DNA of 64,000 bases, from assembly GCF_026262505.1 (NCBI RefSeq), contig NC_067207.1, forward strand, positions 30,100,082 to 30,164,081, written 5' to 3'. Origin of the DNA: Trichomonas vaginalis G3 (Eukaryota; Parabasalia; Trichomonadida; Trichomonadidae). Below are positions 20,924 through 29,079 of the stretch, piece after piece. Below the pieces are notes generated by a model. The model did not search any database. It worked only from the letters and a program-made list of their open reading frames with translations, and was not told where the DNA came from. Both the position numbers and the translations under genes were made by a program. Each line of letters starts with the position of its first letter. Positions within the stretch are counted from its first letter, which is position 1.

Positions 20924-21739
20924 AATTTTACAAAACCTCCGTTACCGTTCTTTGGAAATAAGAGTAGATGTAAAGATATTATATTGAGAGAACTTAAGAA
21001 ACTACCGAATGGTCTAACATTTGTAGATTTGTTCGGTGGAAGTTTCTATATATCCCATTTGTGCCATACAATATTCCCAGACTCAAAGATTATATGCAAT
21101 GACTTCGACAACTATATGGACCGTCTCAAACATATACCAGACACAAACAATATATTGAAAGAGTTAAAAGAAAAGATACCTATAGGTAAGATGGAACGTA
21201 TACCATTAGATAACAAAAATATTGTGAGAGAGGTTTTGAAAAAAGCAGAATATATAGACTGGGATAGTATATCTGCTAGACTATTATATAGTGGTTCTAT
21301 AAGAGTTCATGACATTGAAACACTTATGTCAAAAGTTTTATATCTTAACTATACAAATGTTTTCAAAGAGGACATAGAAAAATATATTGAGGGTATAGAG
21401 TTTGTGAGATGTCATTGGACAGAGTTGTATGAAAAATATAAAGACAAGGAAAATGTTTTCTTTATAGTGGACCCGCCGTTCTATAACACATGGGATTTTC
21501 AATACCAAGTAGACTGGACTTTGAGAGACTCTTTAGAAACTTTAGACGTTTTACATAACCATCCATGCTTTTACTTTACATCCGATAAAAGTGGTTTGGA
21601 AAGTGTCATGAAATGGTTAGAGGACATACATGACTATGAGTTTAGATATGACAAGATAGAATATGAGAGAGGTCCTATAAACCGGAGAAAGTGTCATAAC
21701 AAAGAAATTTTATTAGTAAGTAAATGTGGTTTGAAATAG
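20921..21739 (+). CDS. Dam-like DNA N6-adenine methyltransferase (element copy 1)
   Basis: The 272-residue product would transfer methyl from S-adenosylmethionine to adenine N6 in DNA. The start PPLPFFGNKSR resembles the substrate-loop start of D12/Dam-class enzymes. FVDLFGGSFYISHL (about residues 34-47) is the FxGxG-type SAM motif. IVDPPFYNT with Asp184 is the DPPY catalytic motif in DPPF form. The length is typical (260-280). Two near-identical copies at 57,986 and 61,676 also follow the left terminal repeat. No partner endonuclease is adjacent, so self-marking or protection of viral DNA is more likely than a classic restriction pair; that is inference. The last 16 bases overlap the next small gene. 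Confidence 0.9.
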   Translation: MNFTKPPLPFFGNKSRCKDIILRELKKLPNGLTFVDLFGGSFYISHLCHTIFPDSKIICNDFDNYMDRLKHIPDTNNILKELKEKIPIGKMERIPLDNKNIVREVLKKAEYIDWDSISARLLYSGSIRVHDIETLMSKVLYLNYTNVFKEDIEKYIEGIEFVRCHWTELYEKYKDKENVFFIVDPPFYNTWDFQYQVDWTLRDSLETLDVLHNHPCFYFTSDKSGLESVMKWLEDIHDYEFRYDKIEYERGPINRRKCHNKEILLVSKCGLK

Positions 21740-21855
21740 GACTACTTGTTTTAGGTTTTTTCCATTGTGTCATTTATTTATTTGACGTGGCAGAAAGATA
21801 TAGAGAATATGAAGATGAACCAATGCCTGCAAATGTTCAGTATATGTACTCGTAA
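21724..21855 (+). CDS. 43-residue single-span membrane protein overlapping the methyltransferase end
   Basis: ATG at 21,724 lies inside the methyltransferase gene in another frame. The product begins MWFEIGLLVLGFFHCVIYLF, one hydrophobic span, then a charged tail with EYEDEPMP and a final YS. The frame is kept in all three element copies (also 58,789 and 62,477), with only conservative changes (ERYREY to EKYREY). That argues for a real gene. The function is unknown; small membrane proteins near the virion genes could act in assembly or release. Confidence 0.65.
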   Translation: MWFEIGLLVLGFFHCVIYLFDVAERYREYEDEPMPANVQYMYS

Positions 21856-21861
21856 GAGATA

Positions 21862-21881
21862 TTTTTATCTAATATTAAATG
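21862..21881 (+). promoter_or_regulatory. Element promoter-like motif TTTTTATCTAATATTAAATG
   Basis: The T-run, AT, C/T and A-rich tail end directly on the start codon of the 120-residue gene. The motif is identical in the copies at 58.9 and 62.6 kb, except for one extra A in copy 3. Confidence 0.55.
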
Positions 21882-22241
21882 GACGCACAGAACTTAGCGA
21901 ATGCACAGCAACCTGGACAACCAAACCCAGAGAATATTCCAAATGAAGTTAGAATACAAACTGCAATGGCAAACTATGGTCAAGTGCCAACAGATGTACA
22001 AATGCAAACTGCCATGTCAAATGACGCTGCGTTAGGTTTGCCACCATGGTATGCAAATATGAGATGGAAAGAGTTTTATACAAACCCTGAAGTGGGATAT
22101 AAACAACTTTATGCAGATGACGCGAACACAGGAGTTGACCCAGAATATGTTTTCTACCAGAGGAGAAACAGAATGTATGAGCTCCAGTTAAAGAATGCTA
22201 TGGAACTCAACAGGAAACGCAAAAGACTAGGCGGACATTAG
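21879..22241 (+). CDS. 120-residue element protein, unknown (possibly structural)
   Basis: The product starts MDAQNLANAQQPGQPNPEN, with two related copies of a short repeat (VRIQTAMANYGQVP and VQMQTAMSNDAALG). A Trp/Tyr-rich part follows (PPWYANMRWKEFYTNPEVGY), and a basic end (NRKRKRLGG). It is near-identical in copies 2 and 3. The Q/N-rich start, repeats and basic tail fit a small virion or core protein, but no family is recognised. Confidence 0.7.
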   Translation: MDAQNLANAQQPGQPNPENIPNEVRIQTAMANYGQVPTDVQMQTAMSNDAALGLPPWYANMRWKEFYTNPEVGYKQLYADDANTGVDPEYVFYQRRNRMYELQLKNAMELNRKRKRLGGH

Positions 22242-22242
22242 A

Positions 22243-22262
22243 TTTTTACATATAGTAAAATG
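22243..22262 (+). promoter_or_regulatory. Element promoter-like motif TTTTTACATATAGTAAAATG
   Basis: It ends on the ATG of the 80-residue gene and has the same layout as at 21,862. Confidence 0.55.
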
Positions 22263-22502
22263 GGTTTCTTCAGTAAGATAGGAAACTTCTTTCGAAATGT
22301 TGGAAGAGGTATATGGAATGGAATAAAAACCGTAGGAAGAGGAATTTGGAACGGTGTCAAAAATATTGGTAAAAGGGTAGGTCAGTTCGTTGGTATTATA
22401 CCTAAAGACCCTGAACCAGAAGAACAAGCTCCTGTTATACAACAGCCTGAACCTGCACCACAGTCTAGTTGGCAACCAAATCCAACACCTCAACCGTATT
22501 AA
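22260..22502 (+). CDS. 80-residue amphipathic Gly/Trp-rich protein
   Basis: The start MGFFSKIGNFFRNVGRGIWN is followed by two tandem repeats of a VGRGIWNGxK motif, making an amphipathic cationic helix for about 45 residues. A Pro/Gln/Glu tail ends PNPTPQPY. MGxx N-termini, Gly spacing and amphipathic helices occur in minor virion proteins of Polintons, virophages and adenoviruses (pVI/pX-like) that act on membranes or DNA. That role is inferred. The protein at 25,876 has the same style. Confidence 0.65.
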   Translation: MGFFSKIGNFFRNVGRGIWNGIKTVGRGIWNGVKNIGKRVGQFVGIIPKDPEPEEQAPVIQQPEPAPQSSWQPNPTPQPY

Positions 22503-22506
22503 AAAA

Positions 22507-23355
22507 TTATATTTTTACCGTTCGATAGTAGTTGTATATGAAACTAAGTTCTAAGTAAAACGCATGGTATAATGGAATTATTCTTTTTCTTCCATCTGTA
22601 GTAAACCATACTTGAAAGTCTGAAATACTTCCACTTGGTGGTTCGTATAACTTTGTAGGTTTTTCGTAAAAGTCATTTGCCAAGCATAAGAAAGAGTTTT
22701 GGGCGCCAGAAAATGAAGCATGAACAATAATAGCAGCTGGGTCGAAAACATTTTCATATGTTCCATTAGGGTTTTCGACTTCATAAAAGTCTGGGTGTAC
22801 TGGATATGCTGCAGGCTGATTTAACATCCTCATAAATCTATACCATGCCAAGTTGTTATATTTTGTAGAAATATAAACGTTTTCTCCAAGGTCTTCTATT
22901 CTATTGATTTTAACAGTTGCATTTTTCCTGTCATAAATAATATCGAGATGGTATTCTCCTTCGTCAATGTTATACTGTTTTGCATATTCGATATAGATAT
23001 CGTTTATTTTTTCTTGAAAAGCTTGAAGAGTTGTTTCTAAGTTTACAAGCAAACTAACTTGTAAAAGTTTTCCCTGTTCAAATTTCTCATACATACGTTT
23101 TTCTTTGTTATAGTATCGAACTTCAAAACCGACCGTAAATGGGAAACCATGTATGGCTTCTGAAATGAACTTCATTCTACGAAAGCCAATAGCTTTTGGG
23201 ACAGATGGGTCTCTTAACCATCTTAATGGGTAGTCAAAACGATAGCCTTCATGCTTTACGGTCTCTGTCTCAAACTTTTGACCGACATTAGTAAAAAGTT
23301 CATCTAATGGTTTAGTTGTAGCAACTCTTGAATTTTCTTTTTCTATTGGAAGCAT
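22507..23355 (-). CDS. 282-residue element protein, paralogue of the 27.5-kb gene
   Basis: Start MLPIEKENSRVATTKPLDEL; key conserved blocks shared with the broken paralogue at 27,483 are YRFDYPLRWL, KAIGFRRMKF, ENVFDPAAIIVHASFSGAQN, SFLCLANDFYEKPTKLYE and FQVWFTTDGR. A third, diverged copy lies at 63,259-64,000. The beta-rich, aromatic sequence suggests a virion surface or capsid-associated protein. Conserved ends and a variable middle would fit a receptor-facing protein; this is inference. It is divergent from the fibre gene, with 18 bases between starts, sharing a short control region. Confidence 0.7.
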   Translation of the reverse strand: MLPIEKENSRVATTKPLDELFTNVGQKFETETVKHEGYRFDYPLRWLRDPSVPKAIGFRRMKFISEAIHGFPFTVGFEVRYYNKEKRMYEKFEQGKLLQVSLLVNLETTLQAFQEKINDIYIEYAKQYNIDEGEYHLDIIYDRKNATVKINRIEDLGENVYISTKYNNLAWYRFMRMLNQPAAYPVHPDFYEVENPNGTYENVFDPAAIIVHASFSGAQNSFLCLANDFYEKPTKLYEPPSGSISDFQVWFTTDGRKRIIPLYHAFYLELSFIYNYYRTVKI

Positions 23356-23356
23356 A

Positions 23357-23376
23357 TTTTATCTAGAATAAAAATG
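23357..23376 (+). promoter_or_regulatory. Shared control region between divergent genes
   Basis: The 18 bases between the two start codons contain TTTATCTAGAATAAAA before the fibre ATG. The minus-strand gene starts on the other side, so regulation is probably joint. Confidence 0.45.
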
Positions 23377-24903
23377 TCGAAAGATATTGCTTCCATGAGA
23401 GAAATACAACACAACCGACAACTCATTATGCAAGCTCTAAATAAGAACACAACAAACTTTTCAAACTATTCTAAGATATCTGAGTCATTGAAAGAAGGAA
23501 ACTTAAAACTGACATTAAACCCAATGACAGATGAGTTTCTATTTCAAGACAAGAAGAACAATACTGTCTGTATAAATCCAACAAAAGGAACTTTAAACGA
23601 GAAACCTATAAATGAACTTCTTTTGAAAGCAGATGTTGACAACAAAGCTGACAAAGAATATGTAGACGATGCAATAGCAAAAGAAGAAGAAAGAGCTAAC
23701 AATGCTTATGCAACAAAAGAACATACTCATCCTGAACTAGCAGACAAAACATATGTTGACAATAAAATGTCAAGTGAAGTGACAAGAGCTGAAAACGAAT
23801 ATTCTAAAAAGACTCATACACATTCTATATCTGAAATAACAGACTTACAAGAAACCTTAAACAGTAAAAGTGCCGTTGGACATACACATACCATTGCAAA
23901 TATTACAAACTTACAAGAAACCTTAAACAGTAAAAGTGACGTTGGACATACACATACCATTGCAAATATTACAAACTTACAAGAAACCTTAAACAGGAAA
24001 AGTGCCGTTGGACATACACATTCTATATCTGAAATAACAGACTTAAACGTTAGCCTTGAAAAGAAAGCAGACAAGAACCATACACATACCATTGCAAATA
24101 TTACAAACTTACAAGAAACCTTAAACAGTAAAAGTGCCGTTGGACATACACATACATCTTCTGAAATAACAGACTTAAACGTTAGCCTTGAAAAGAAAGC
24201 AGATAAGAACCATACACATGATTTCTTCACAACTGTTGCTATAGAAAGTATTGAAGGAACGGTTGAAGAAACTGGTGGGGATGCATTATATTGTAAACCT
24301 CCTAACTTTCCACAAGGTTTAACATCGGATGACGACATAACGACGATGAGAAACATTAGATGTAAAGATGTTTATGTCATGAAGGATGAATATAATATTA
24401 AATTCACTGCTCAAGATTTATATGACAAGAAAGCAGACAAAACAGAGCTTCAAACATTAAAGACAGAAATGCTTCAAACATTATATCCTATAGGCTCTAT
24501 TTATACGTCAATGAACTCTACCAGACCAGAAGTAGTACTTGGTTTTGGAACTTGGACTCAAATAGTCGACAGGTTTTTGTATTGTGCAAACTCTTCAAAG
24601 GAAACAGGTGGAAGTAAAACGATTTCAGGTGAAAATTTACCTGCACATAGTCACTACATAGATTTAAGTACATCTCAAGCAGGTTGGCATAAGCATAAAT
24701 TTTGGGATTGGTCAGCAATGACAAAAGGTAAAGGATATGATGTTAAAGACAACGTTCAGTTTGCTATAAATTGTTTCTGGGTAACACTCAGGGAGATGGA
24801 AAACCATACACATCGCGTTTCAGGATATACGCAAACAACGGGACAAAGTAAAGAATACATGCCACCTTACATGACAGTTTACGCATGGTATAGAAATGCT
24901 TAG
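23374..24903 (+). CDS. Bacteriophage-like trimeric fibre with HTH repeats
   Basis: The product is 509 residues. An N-terminal coiled-coil-like anchor (about 1-140) leads to six ~22-residue repeats (about 145-282) such as HTHTIANITNLQETLNSKS and HTHSISEITDLNVSLEKKAD. The C-terminal tip has YPIGSIYTSMNSTRPE, FGTWTQI, LPAHSHYID, NHTHRVSGY and the ending MPPYMTVYAWYRNA. This is the style of phage long-tail-fibre/collar tips, where HxH motifs can bind metal along a trimer axis. It would mediate attachment to the next host cell. The repeats are nearly identical at DNA level, so copy number may vary. It ends 4 bases into the convergent integrase gene. Confidence 0.8.
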   Translation: MSKDIASMREIQHNRQLIMQALNKNTTNFSNYSKISESLKEGNLKLTLNPMTDEFLFQDKKNNTVCINPTKGTLNEKPINELLLKADVDNKADKEYVDDAIAKEEERANNAYATKEHTHPELADKTYVDNKMSSEVTRAENEYSKKTHTHSISEITDLQETLNSKSAVGHTHTIANITNLQETLNSKSDVGHTHTIANITNLQETLNRKSAVGHTHSISEITDLNVSLEKKADKNHTHTIANITNLQETLNSKSAVGHTHTSSEITDLNVSLEKKADKNHTHDFFTTVAIESIEGTVEETGGDALYCKPPNFPQGLTSDDDITTMRNIRCKDVYVMKDEYNIKFTAQDLYDKKADKTELQTLKTEMLQTLYPIGSIYTSMNSTRPEVVLGFGTWTQIVDRFLYCANSSKETGGSKTISGENLPAHSHYIDLSTSQAGWHKHKFWDWSAMTKGKGYDVKDNVQFAINCFWVTLREMENHTHRVSGYTQTTGQSKEYMPPYMTVYAWYRNA

Positions 24904-25858
24904 TCGTCATTTTCAACTTCTTTAGCATATTCGTCAGGAGTTGTCTTATATTTGTTAGGAACTGTCTTTGAAAGTATACCACCTTGAACTTTGACAAGTT
25001 TGAAACGAGGTCTGACAATAGTAGTTTTATCTTCTGCTTGCAGTGTGTACATTTTGCCATGTTTGCCTAAAACTTCATAATATTCTCTTGTATACTTTCT
25101 TCTATTTTTTACGAACACGAATGTGAGTACCTGTCGGGTTCCCATTGTTGTCATAGTCAATAGTATTTTCATATGGGTCGCGTTTAGGTATTTCTATTTT
25201 TACTTTGTCACCTTTCTGAAGTTTGAAGCCCGGCATTCTTTCTTGTTTGTCTCTTTTGACTAAATTATTAAATATATAGTCTTTCTCTAAGTCAGGGTTG
25301 TTTTTCATTTCTTCGGGGGAGTGGTTTCCCAAACCTTTTTGTTTACGGCTATTGTAAATATTAAAACTTGTCTCATCTTTGCCATGGAGAAGTGTCTATA
25401 TTTGTCGTCATATGACATTTCATTTGCTTCACCACCTTGTGGTTGGTTTAAAGTCTCTTAACATTTTTATACAACCGTCAATGACACCAAGAGCAGAATG
25501 GTTTTGGTCGACAATGAAATATTGGTTTACATTTTTTGAACGCAGATAGTTTTTTACATCATCTGATTTGAAGAACTTTCACAGTCAGATGTCAGTTTTG
25601 TTGGATGGTATTTGTCAACGAATATTGTCAAAGCAGTTTTCACATCTAAAATATTTGGACCATAATGGTATGGCTTCACAGTATCTTGTGTTTTGACCGA
25701 CAAATATTAGCCAGTATGGTGGTCCATCTGTTCTAACTCTCGGAATGTTTTCCAAGATATCCATAAACCAAGCATTTGGTGTTGAACTAAAGATTTTTAT
25801 CATGAGTGCTTTCTTTTGTCGCTTTAGAAACATAGGGGTCCTTGTTTGGATTCGTCAT
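24900..25858 (-). pseudogene. Retroviral-type (rve, DDE) integrase, several frameshifts
   Basis: Pieces in shifting minus-strand frames run MTNPNKDPYV, then WFMDILENIP (first Asp), PPYWLIFVGQNTRYCEAIPL, KLTSDCESS (second Asp), NHSALGVIDG (third acidic position) and NHSPEEMKNNPDLEKDYIF. An SH3-like C-terminus has FKLQKGDKVKIEIP and REYYEVLGK. This order is that of Polinton c-integrases, which cut and join the viral ends into host DNA. Second and third acidic residues are 35 apart, but the third reads Asp rather than Glu. At least four frameshifts break the gene, so this copy cannot act. Confidence 0.8.
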
Positions 25859-25878
25859 TTTTTATCCTATAAGAAATG
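25858..25878 (+). promoter_or_regulatory. Element promoter-like motif between divergent genes
   Basis: TTTTTTATCCTATAAGAA precedes the ATG of the 119-residue gene; the integrase start lies on the other side, 17 bases away. Confidence 0.5.
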
Positions 25879-26235
25879 GGTTTATTTGGCGCATTAGCAG
25901 GAGTTGCATCTAGATTTTTACCCGCAGTGGGAACAATAGCCAGAGGTGTATTTGGAGTTGGAAGGAAGATTTTGAGTACATTAGGTATACTGAAAGAGAA
26001 AGCACAACCTATTATACAAACTGTACAGAAAGGTTGGGATGTAGCACGAGATGCAACAAATCTTATTCCAAATCCTGAAACAAGAGGAAAAGTTCAAGGA
26101 TGGATGGACAATGTAGGAAGACAAGCAGGAAACTATTATAACAAAGCAAATGACTACTATAACCAAGCAGGACACTATATGGACCAAGGTGAAGATTCTT
26201 TAACAGAGGATATAACCATGCACAACAATGGGTAA
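25876..26235 (+). CDS. 119-residue Gly/Ala-rich amphipathic protein, minor virion candidate
   Basis: Start MGLFGALAGVASRFLPAVGT; a hydrophobic Gly/Ala N-terminus (about 1-40) precedes a charged helical part (VQKGWDVARDATNLIP) and a Tyr/Asn/Gln repeat (NYYNKANDYYNQAGHY). The MGxxG start and hydrophobic head resemble membrane-active minor capsid proteins of adenovirus-like and Polinton-like viruses. The end may be shifted: just past the stop another frame gives a Q/P-rich tail (NNNQPQPPQ) like that of the 80-residue protein. Function is inferred. Confidence 0.6.
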   Translation: MGLFGALAGVASRFLPAVGTIARGVFGVGRKILSTLGILKEKAQPIIQTVQKGWDVARDATNLIPNPETRGKVQGWMDNVGRQAGNYYNKANDYYNQAGHYMDQGEDSLTEDITMHNNG

Positions 26236-26277
26236 ACAATAACCAACCTCAACCGCCTCAAACGTGGGAATGTAAAG

Positions 26278-26297
26278 TTTTTTACTGAGATGAAATG
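26278..26297 (+). promoter_or_regulatory. Element promoter-like motif TTTTTACTGAGATGAAATG
   Basis: It ends on the ATG of the 50-residue gene. An identical copy lies at 26,450-26,469 before the next gene. Confidence 0.6.
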
Positions 26298-26447
26298 AAC
26301 AATACAGCATTGAGACAAATGGGTTCAAGATGGATTTGTCGGCTTCCAGCAGTTACACAACGTGTTTGTCAAGTTCTTCCTATACCTCAGGAAGTTTTAG
26401 ACCGACTTAAAAAACAACAACAACCAGTTGAAAACAAACCAAACTAA
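26295..26447 (+). CDS. 50-residue element protein, unknown
   Basis: ATG at 26,295 directly follows the promoter-like motif. The product has Cys, Trp and Arg in SRWICRLPAVTQRVCQVLP and ends in a Gln/Asn/Pro tail. It is too short for a family assignment. The dedicated upstream motif, repeated for the next gene, is the main evidence that it is real. Confidence 0.5.
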   Translation: MNNTALRQMGSRWICRLPAVTQRVCQVLPIPQEVLDRLKKQQQPVENKPN

Positions 26448-26449
26448 AA

Positions 26450-26469
26450 TTTTTTACTGAGATGAAATG
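26450..26469 (+). promoter_or_regulatory. Second identical element promoter-like motif
   Basis: TTTTTTACTGAGATGAAATG again ends on a start codon (26,467). Two identical motifs 172 bases apart suggest a transcription signal rather than chance. Confidence 0.6.
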
Positions 26470-27079
26470 ACCGAAGAAGTTGAAACGGTAGATTTGACAC
26501 CACAAACAAAAAGTTCAGAACCATTGTCAAAACCTGTCAAAGAACTTACAGATGAAGAGAAAAATTCAATAATAGAAAGTGCCAGGTCTGGAAATACAAA
26601 CCCTAACTACAAAAGTCACTTTTCATAAAAATGGAACGGCTAGTATCTCAAAAAAGAAACAGACTCTCACAAATAAAATATTGAAGTCTGAAGGAGCTTT
26701 CGAGACAACAGATGGAAAAGTTTACTTCACTGACCAACAGTTCATTATAGAACATCTCATTGACTTAGAGTCGAAATATTCTAAACTTTACAACAAACAC
26801 AAAAAGTTGAAAGGAAAACAAAAACAAATGGCATATGATATTTATGAAGATGTTGACGACACAACTGTTCCTGCAAGTGAAGTAAAGTCAGAGGAACCGA
26901 AAAGTGACAAAAACCGATAGAAGAAGAAAAACCAAAAACTGAAGATAAACCAAAACCAAAGTTTAGTTTGGAAACTAAACCAAGTCAACCTTCATTAGCT
27001 GGTATGGGTTGGCGTCAAAGACTTATGGCAGCAGCGGTTATGTTAAGTAAAGAAAAAAATATTTTTTTTTCTTTTTATA
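26467..27079 (+). pseudogene. Hydrophilic element protein, frameshifted
   Basis: The product starts MTEEVETVDLTPQTKSSEP and shifts frame near 26,580 into KVTFHKNGTASISKKKQTL. It continues through a Lys-rich coiled coil (LESKYSKLYNKHKKLKGKQK) and shifts again near 26,920 into a Lys/Pro linker and GMGWRQRLMAAAVML. Two single-base slips break about 200 residues. No domain is recognised. It could be a scaffold or tegument-like protein; function unknown. Confidence 0.55.
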
Positions 27080-27081
27080 AA

Positions 27082-27327
27082 ATGCCCCCATATAGAATGG
27101 ATAGAAAATCTGCTAGAATAAAAGCAGAGTTGCAAAGATATGGTTGGAGAGTTTCGAAGAATTTTAAATATAGGAAGGGAAGACCCATAAAAGTCTATGA
27201 CAAATTGTCTGGTCTTCGCTACGAAATGGATTTGGAAACAGCACGTGCAAATTATCCAAACAGACTAGAGAGGTTAGAAGAAGAACGTCTTATGGACATG
27301 CCTTTCGATGTGTTAAACATTGCATGA
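27082..27327 (+). CDS. 81-residue basic protein
   Basis: Starts MPPYRMDRKSARIKAELQRY after a T-rich ATTTTTTTTTCTTTTTATAAA leader. It is strongly basic for ~45 residues (NFKYRKGRPIKVYDKLSG), then acidic (NRLERLEEERLMDM). The frame is open upstream into the preceding broken gene, so fusion is possible, but the leader supports this ATG. It may bind nucleic acid; this is inferred from charge only. Confidence 0.5.
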   Translation: MPPYRMDRKSARIKAELQRYGWRVSKNFKYRKGRPIKVYDKLSGLRYEMDLETARANYPNRLERLEEERLMDMPFDVLNIA

Positions 27328-27377
27328 AGTAAAAAATTTATTTTAAAAAAGTGACATTTTTTTAAATTTTATTTGAA

Positions 27378-27482
27378 ATGTACGCTGAGTTTGTTGGAGA
27401 AGACCGTTGGGAAACTTGTTTGTTAGATGAGAAATATGAAATGGCATACCATTTTAAAACAATATATTTTTACATATATTAA
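27378..27482 (+). CDS. Possible 34-residue peptide
   Basis: MYAEFVGEDRWETCLLDEKY is followed by a hydrophobic aromatic end. The stop overlaps the next ATG. The last third of the frame is the promoter-like motif of the next gene, so this may be a truncated gene rather than a working one. Confidence 0.25.
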   Translation: MYAEFVGEDRWETCLLDEKYEMAYHFKTIYFYIY

Positions 27483-27485
27483 ATG
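27467..27485 (+). promoter_or_regulatory. Element promoter-like motif TTTTTACATATATTAAATG
   Basis: Ends on the start codon of the 27,483 gene; nearly the same as the motif at 22,243. Confidence 0.5.
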
Positions 27486-28344
27486 CTTCAGGTTGAAAAA
27501 CAAAGAACAAAAGTAGCAGATACAAAACCGTTAGACTATATCTTTACAAATGCTGGTAGGACTATTTCAGATGAAGAAATTTCATCCCGAGTATACAGGT
27601 TTGACTATCCAATTCGTTGGCTTCAAAGTCCTTCAGATGCAAAGGCAATAGGATTTAGAAGAGTTTTGTTTTCAAATAGAACTAACGCATTTATGTTCGC
27701 AGTATATTTTCATGGGCAGTATAAAGGTTCTGATGGTCTAATAGACAAATTTGACGAAATGAGAATCTTTACAGTTCGTTCAGACGAAAGTCTTGAGAAA
27801 ACTCTAAATGACTTTCAAACTCAAATGAACAAATATTATTGGGAATTTCAAGAAAAAATACGACTCTTTACTAAATGGAACATACTATCTGAAACTAGAA
27901 TATGACAAGATGAACTCCACCGTTTCATTTCAAAAGATTGAAATTAACCCTCCAAGAGATACAGAGTTTTTATTTTGGAAAGTAGACAAACGTTCTTGGG
28001 CACAATTTCTTCGGTTACTAAACCAGAACGAACCATTACCACCAGATGGTCCATTTCAATTTATACTTCCACCAGCAGATTTGACAGTTTATAGAAACGT
28101 GTTTGACCCTCAAAATGTTATGTGTCATGCAAGTTTCAGTTCAAGCAACAATAGTTTTCTATGTATTGGTAAGGACTTTTATGACTTTGCTTCTAAATTC
28201 TACGAACTACCTAGTAACAGTTTCTCTGACTTTCAAGTTTGGTTCACAACAAATGGTGTGCAACATATTATTCCATTGTACTATGACTTTTATCTCGAAT
28301 TGTCTTTCATATATAACTACGGAAAAGTGCTGAAAAAGTATTGA
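27483..28344 (+). pseudogene. Paralogue of the 282-residue element protein, one frameshift
   Basis: Two frames (27,483-27,905 and 27,910-28,344) join near 27,870-27,900. Shared blocks with 22,507-23,355: KPLDYIFTNAG, YRFDYPIRWL, AKAIGFRRVLF, YRNVFDPQNVMCHASFSSSN, FQVWFTTNG and LELSFIYNY. The middle is diverged. The pair sit in opposite orientation within one element, so this family was duplicated before the element spread. The frameshift disables this copy. Confidence 0.7.
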
Positions 28345-28457
28345 ATGTGAAGATATTAGAAAATAACATTTTTCTAACATCGTAGAAAACTCATGAAAAC
28401 AATTTATTTTTGACACTTTCACAAAAAACATAAAAAAGTGAAGTTAAACGTTAAGGT

Positions 28458-28817
28458 TTACTGAACTGGTTGGATGTCGCCTTCACAGGTTATGTAGAAC
28501 GGCTGACCCGAGAAGTGGAACAGTGCTCTGAGAATTTGTATAATTCGTGGAATTGGACTCTCTCTGTTTGGAAGTAGTATCCAAGGACGCTTGGCAAAGA
28601 ACTTTATAATGGCTTCCTTCTTTGCTTGCTTTATGTCGTCGTAGGCTGTCCCGTCTGGTATTTGAATTGGAATTTCAGTCGAAGTCTCGAGATTCAAGAC
28701 AGCCCTTCCAGAAATAGTGGTGAACTTGACCTTGGGCTTCATGACCTTGCGCAAGTAGTCTTTTACGCAGTCGTTAATTTCAATTAGGTAAACTGCCTCG
28801 TCAAATCCTTCTGGCAT
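28458..28817 (-). CDS. 119-residue element protein, unknown
   Basis: The likely start is MPEGFDEAVYLIEINDCVKD at 28,817; the open frame runs further upstream only through tandem repeat DNA. The product has a beta-rich middle (KPKVKFTTISGRAVLNLETS) and ends GQPFYITCEGDIQPVQ. No family is recognised. It is divergent from the proline-rich gene at 29,080, with a repeat-filled control region between. Confidence 0.55.
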   Translation of the reverse strand: MPEGFDEAVYLIEINDCVKDYLRKVMKPKVKFTTISGRAVLNLETSTEIPIQIPDGTAYDDIKQAKKEAIIKFFAKRPWILLPNRESPIPRIIQILRALFHFSGQPFYITCEGDIQPVQ

Positions 28818-29079
28818 TCCGAGTCCTTCCTTCCAACAGGAAAAGTTTTTCCTTCCGACAGAAAAAATTTTTCCTTCCGACAGAAAAAATTTTTCCTTAA
28901 GACAGAAAAAATTTTTCCAGTTGTCCGTCCGTAAACCATTCAAATTTTCGAAAATTGAGAACTTTTTGGTCGAACTTCAGAAAAAGTTTTTCCTTCCAAC
29001 AGAAAAAGTTTTTCCTTCCAACAGGAAAAGTTTTTCCTTCCAACAGGAAAAGTTCTTCCTTCTGACAGGACACAAACGA
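28818..29079. repeat. Tandem ~22-bp repeats between divergent genes
   Basis: At least eight copies of a unit like CCTTCCAACAGAAAAAGTTT lie here, in two sub-arrays (CAGAAAAAATTTTTCCTTCCGA type, then CAGAAAAAGTTTTTCCTTCC type). Each unit contains AAAAA(G/A)TTTTTCC. They fill the whole divergent intergenic region, so they could be binding sites for a viral factor or a replication-type iteron. Confidence 0.75.

Noticed and set aside
23814..24356. 180-codon minus-strand frame opposite the fibre repeats
   Set aside because: Antisense shadow of the HTH repeats; no independent start signal or pattern.
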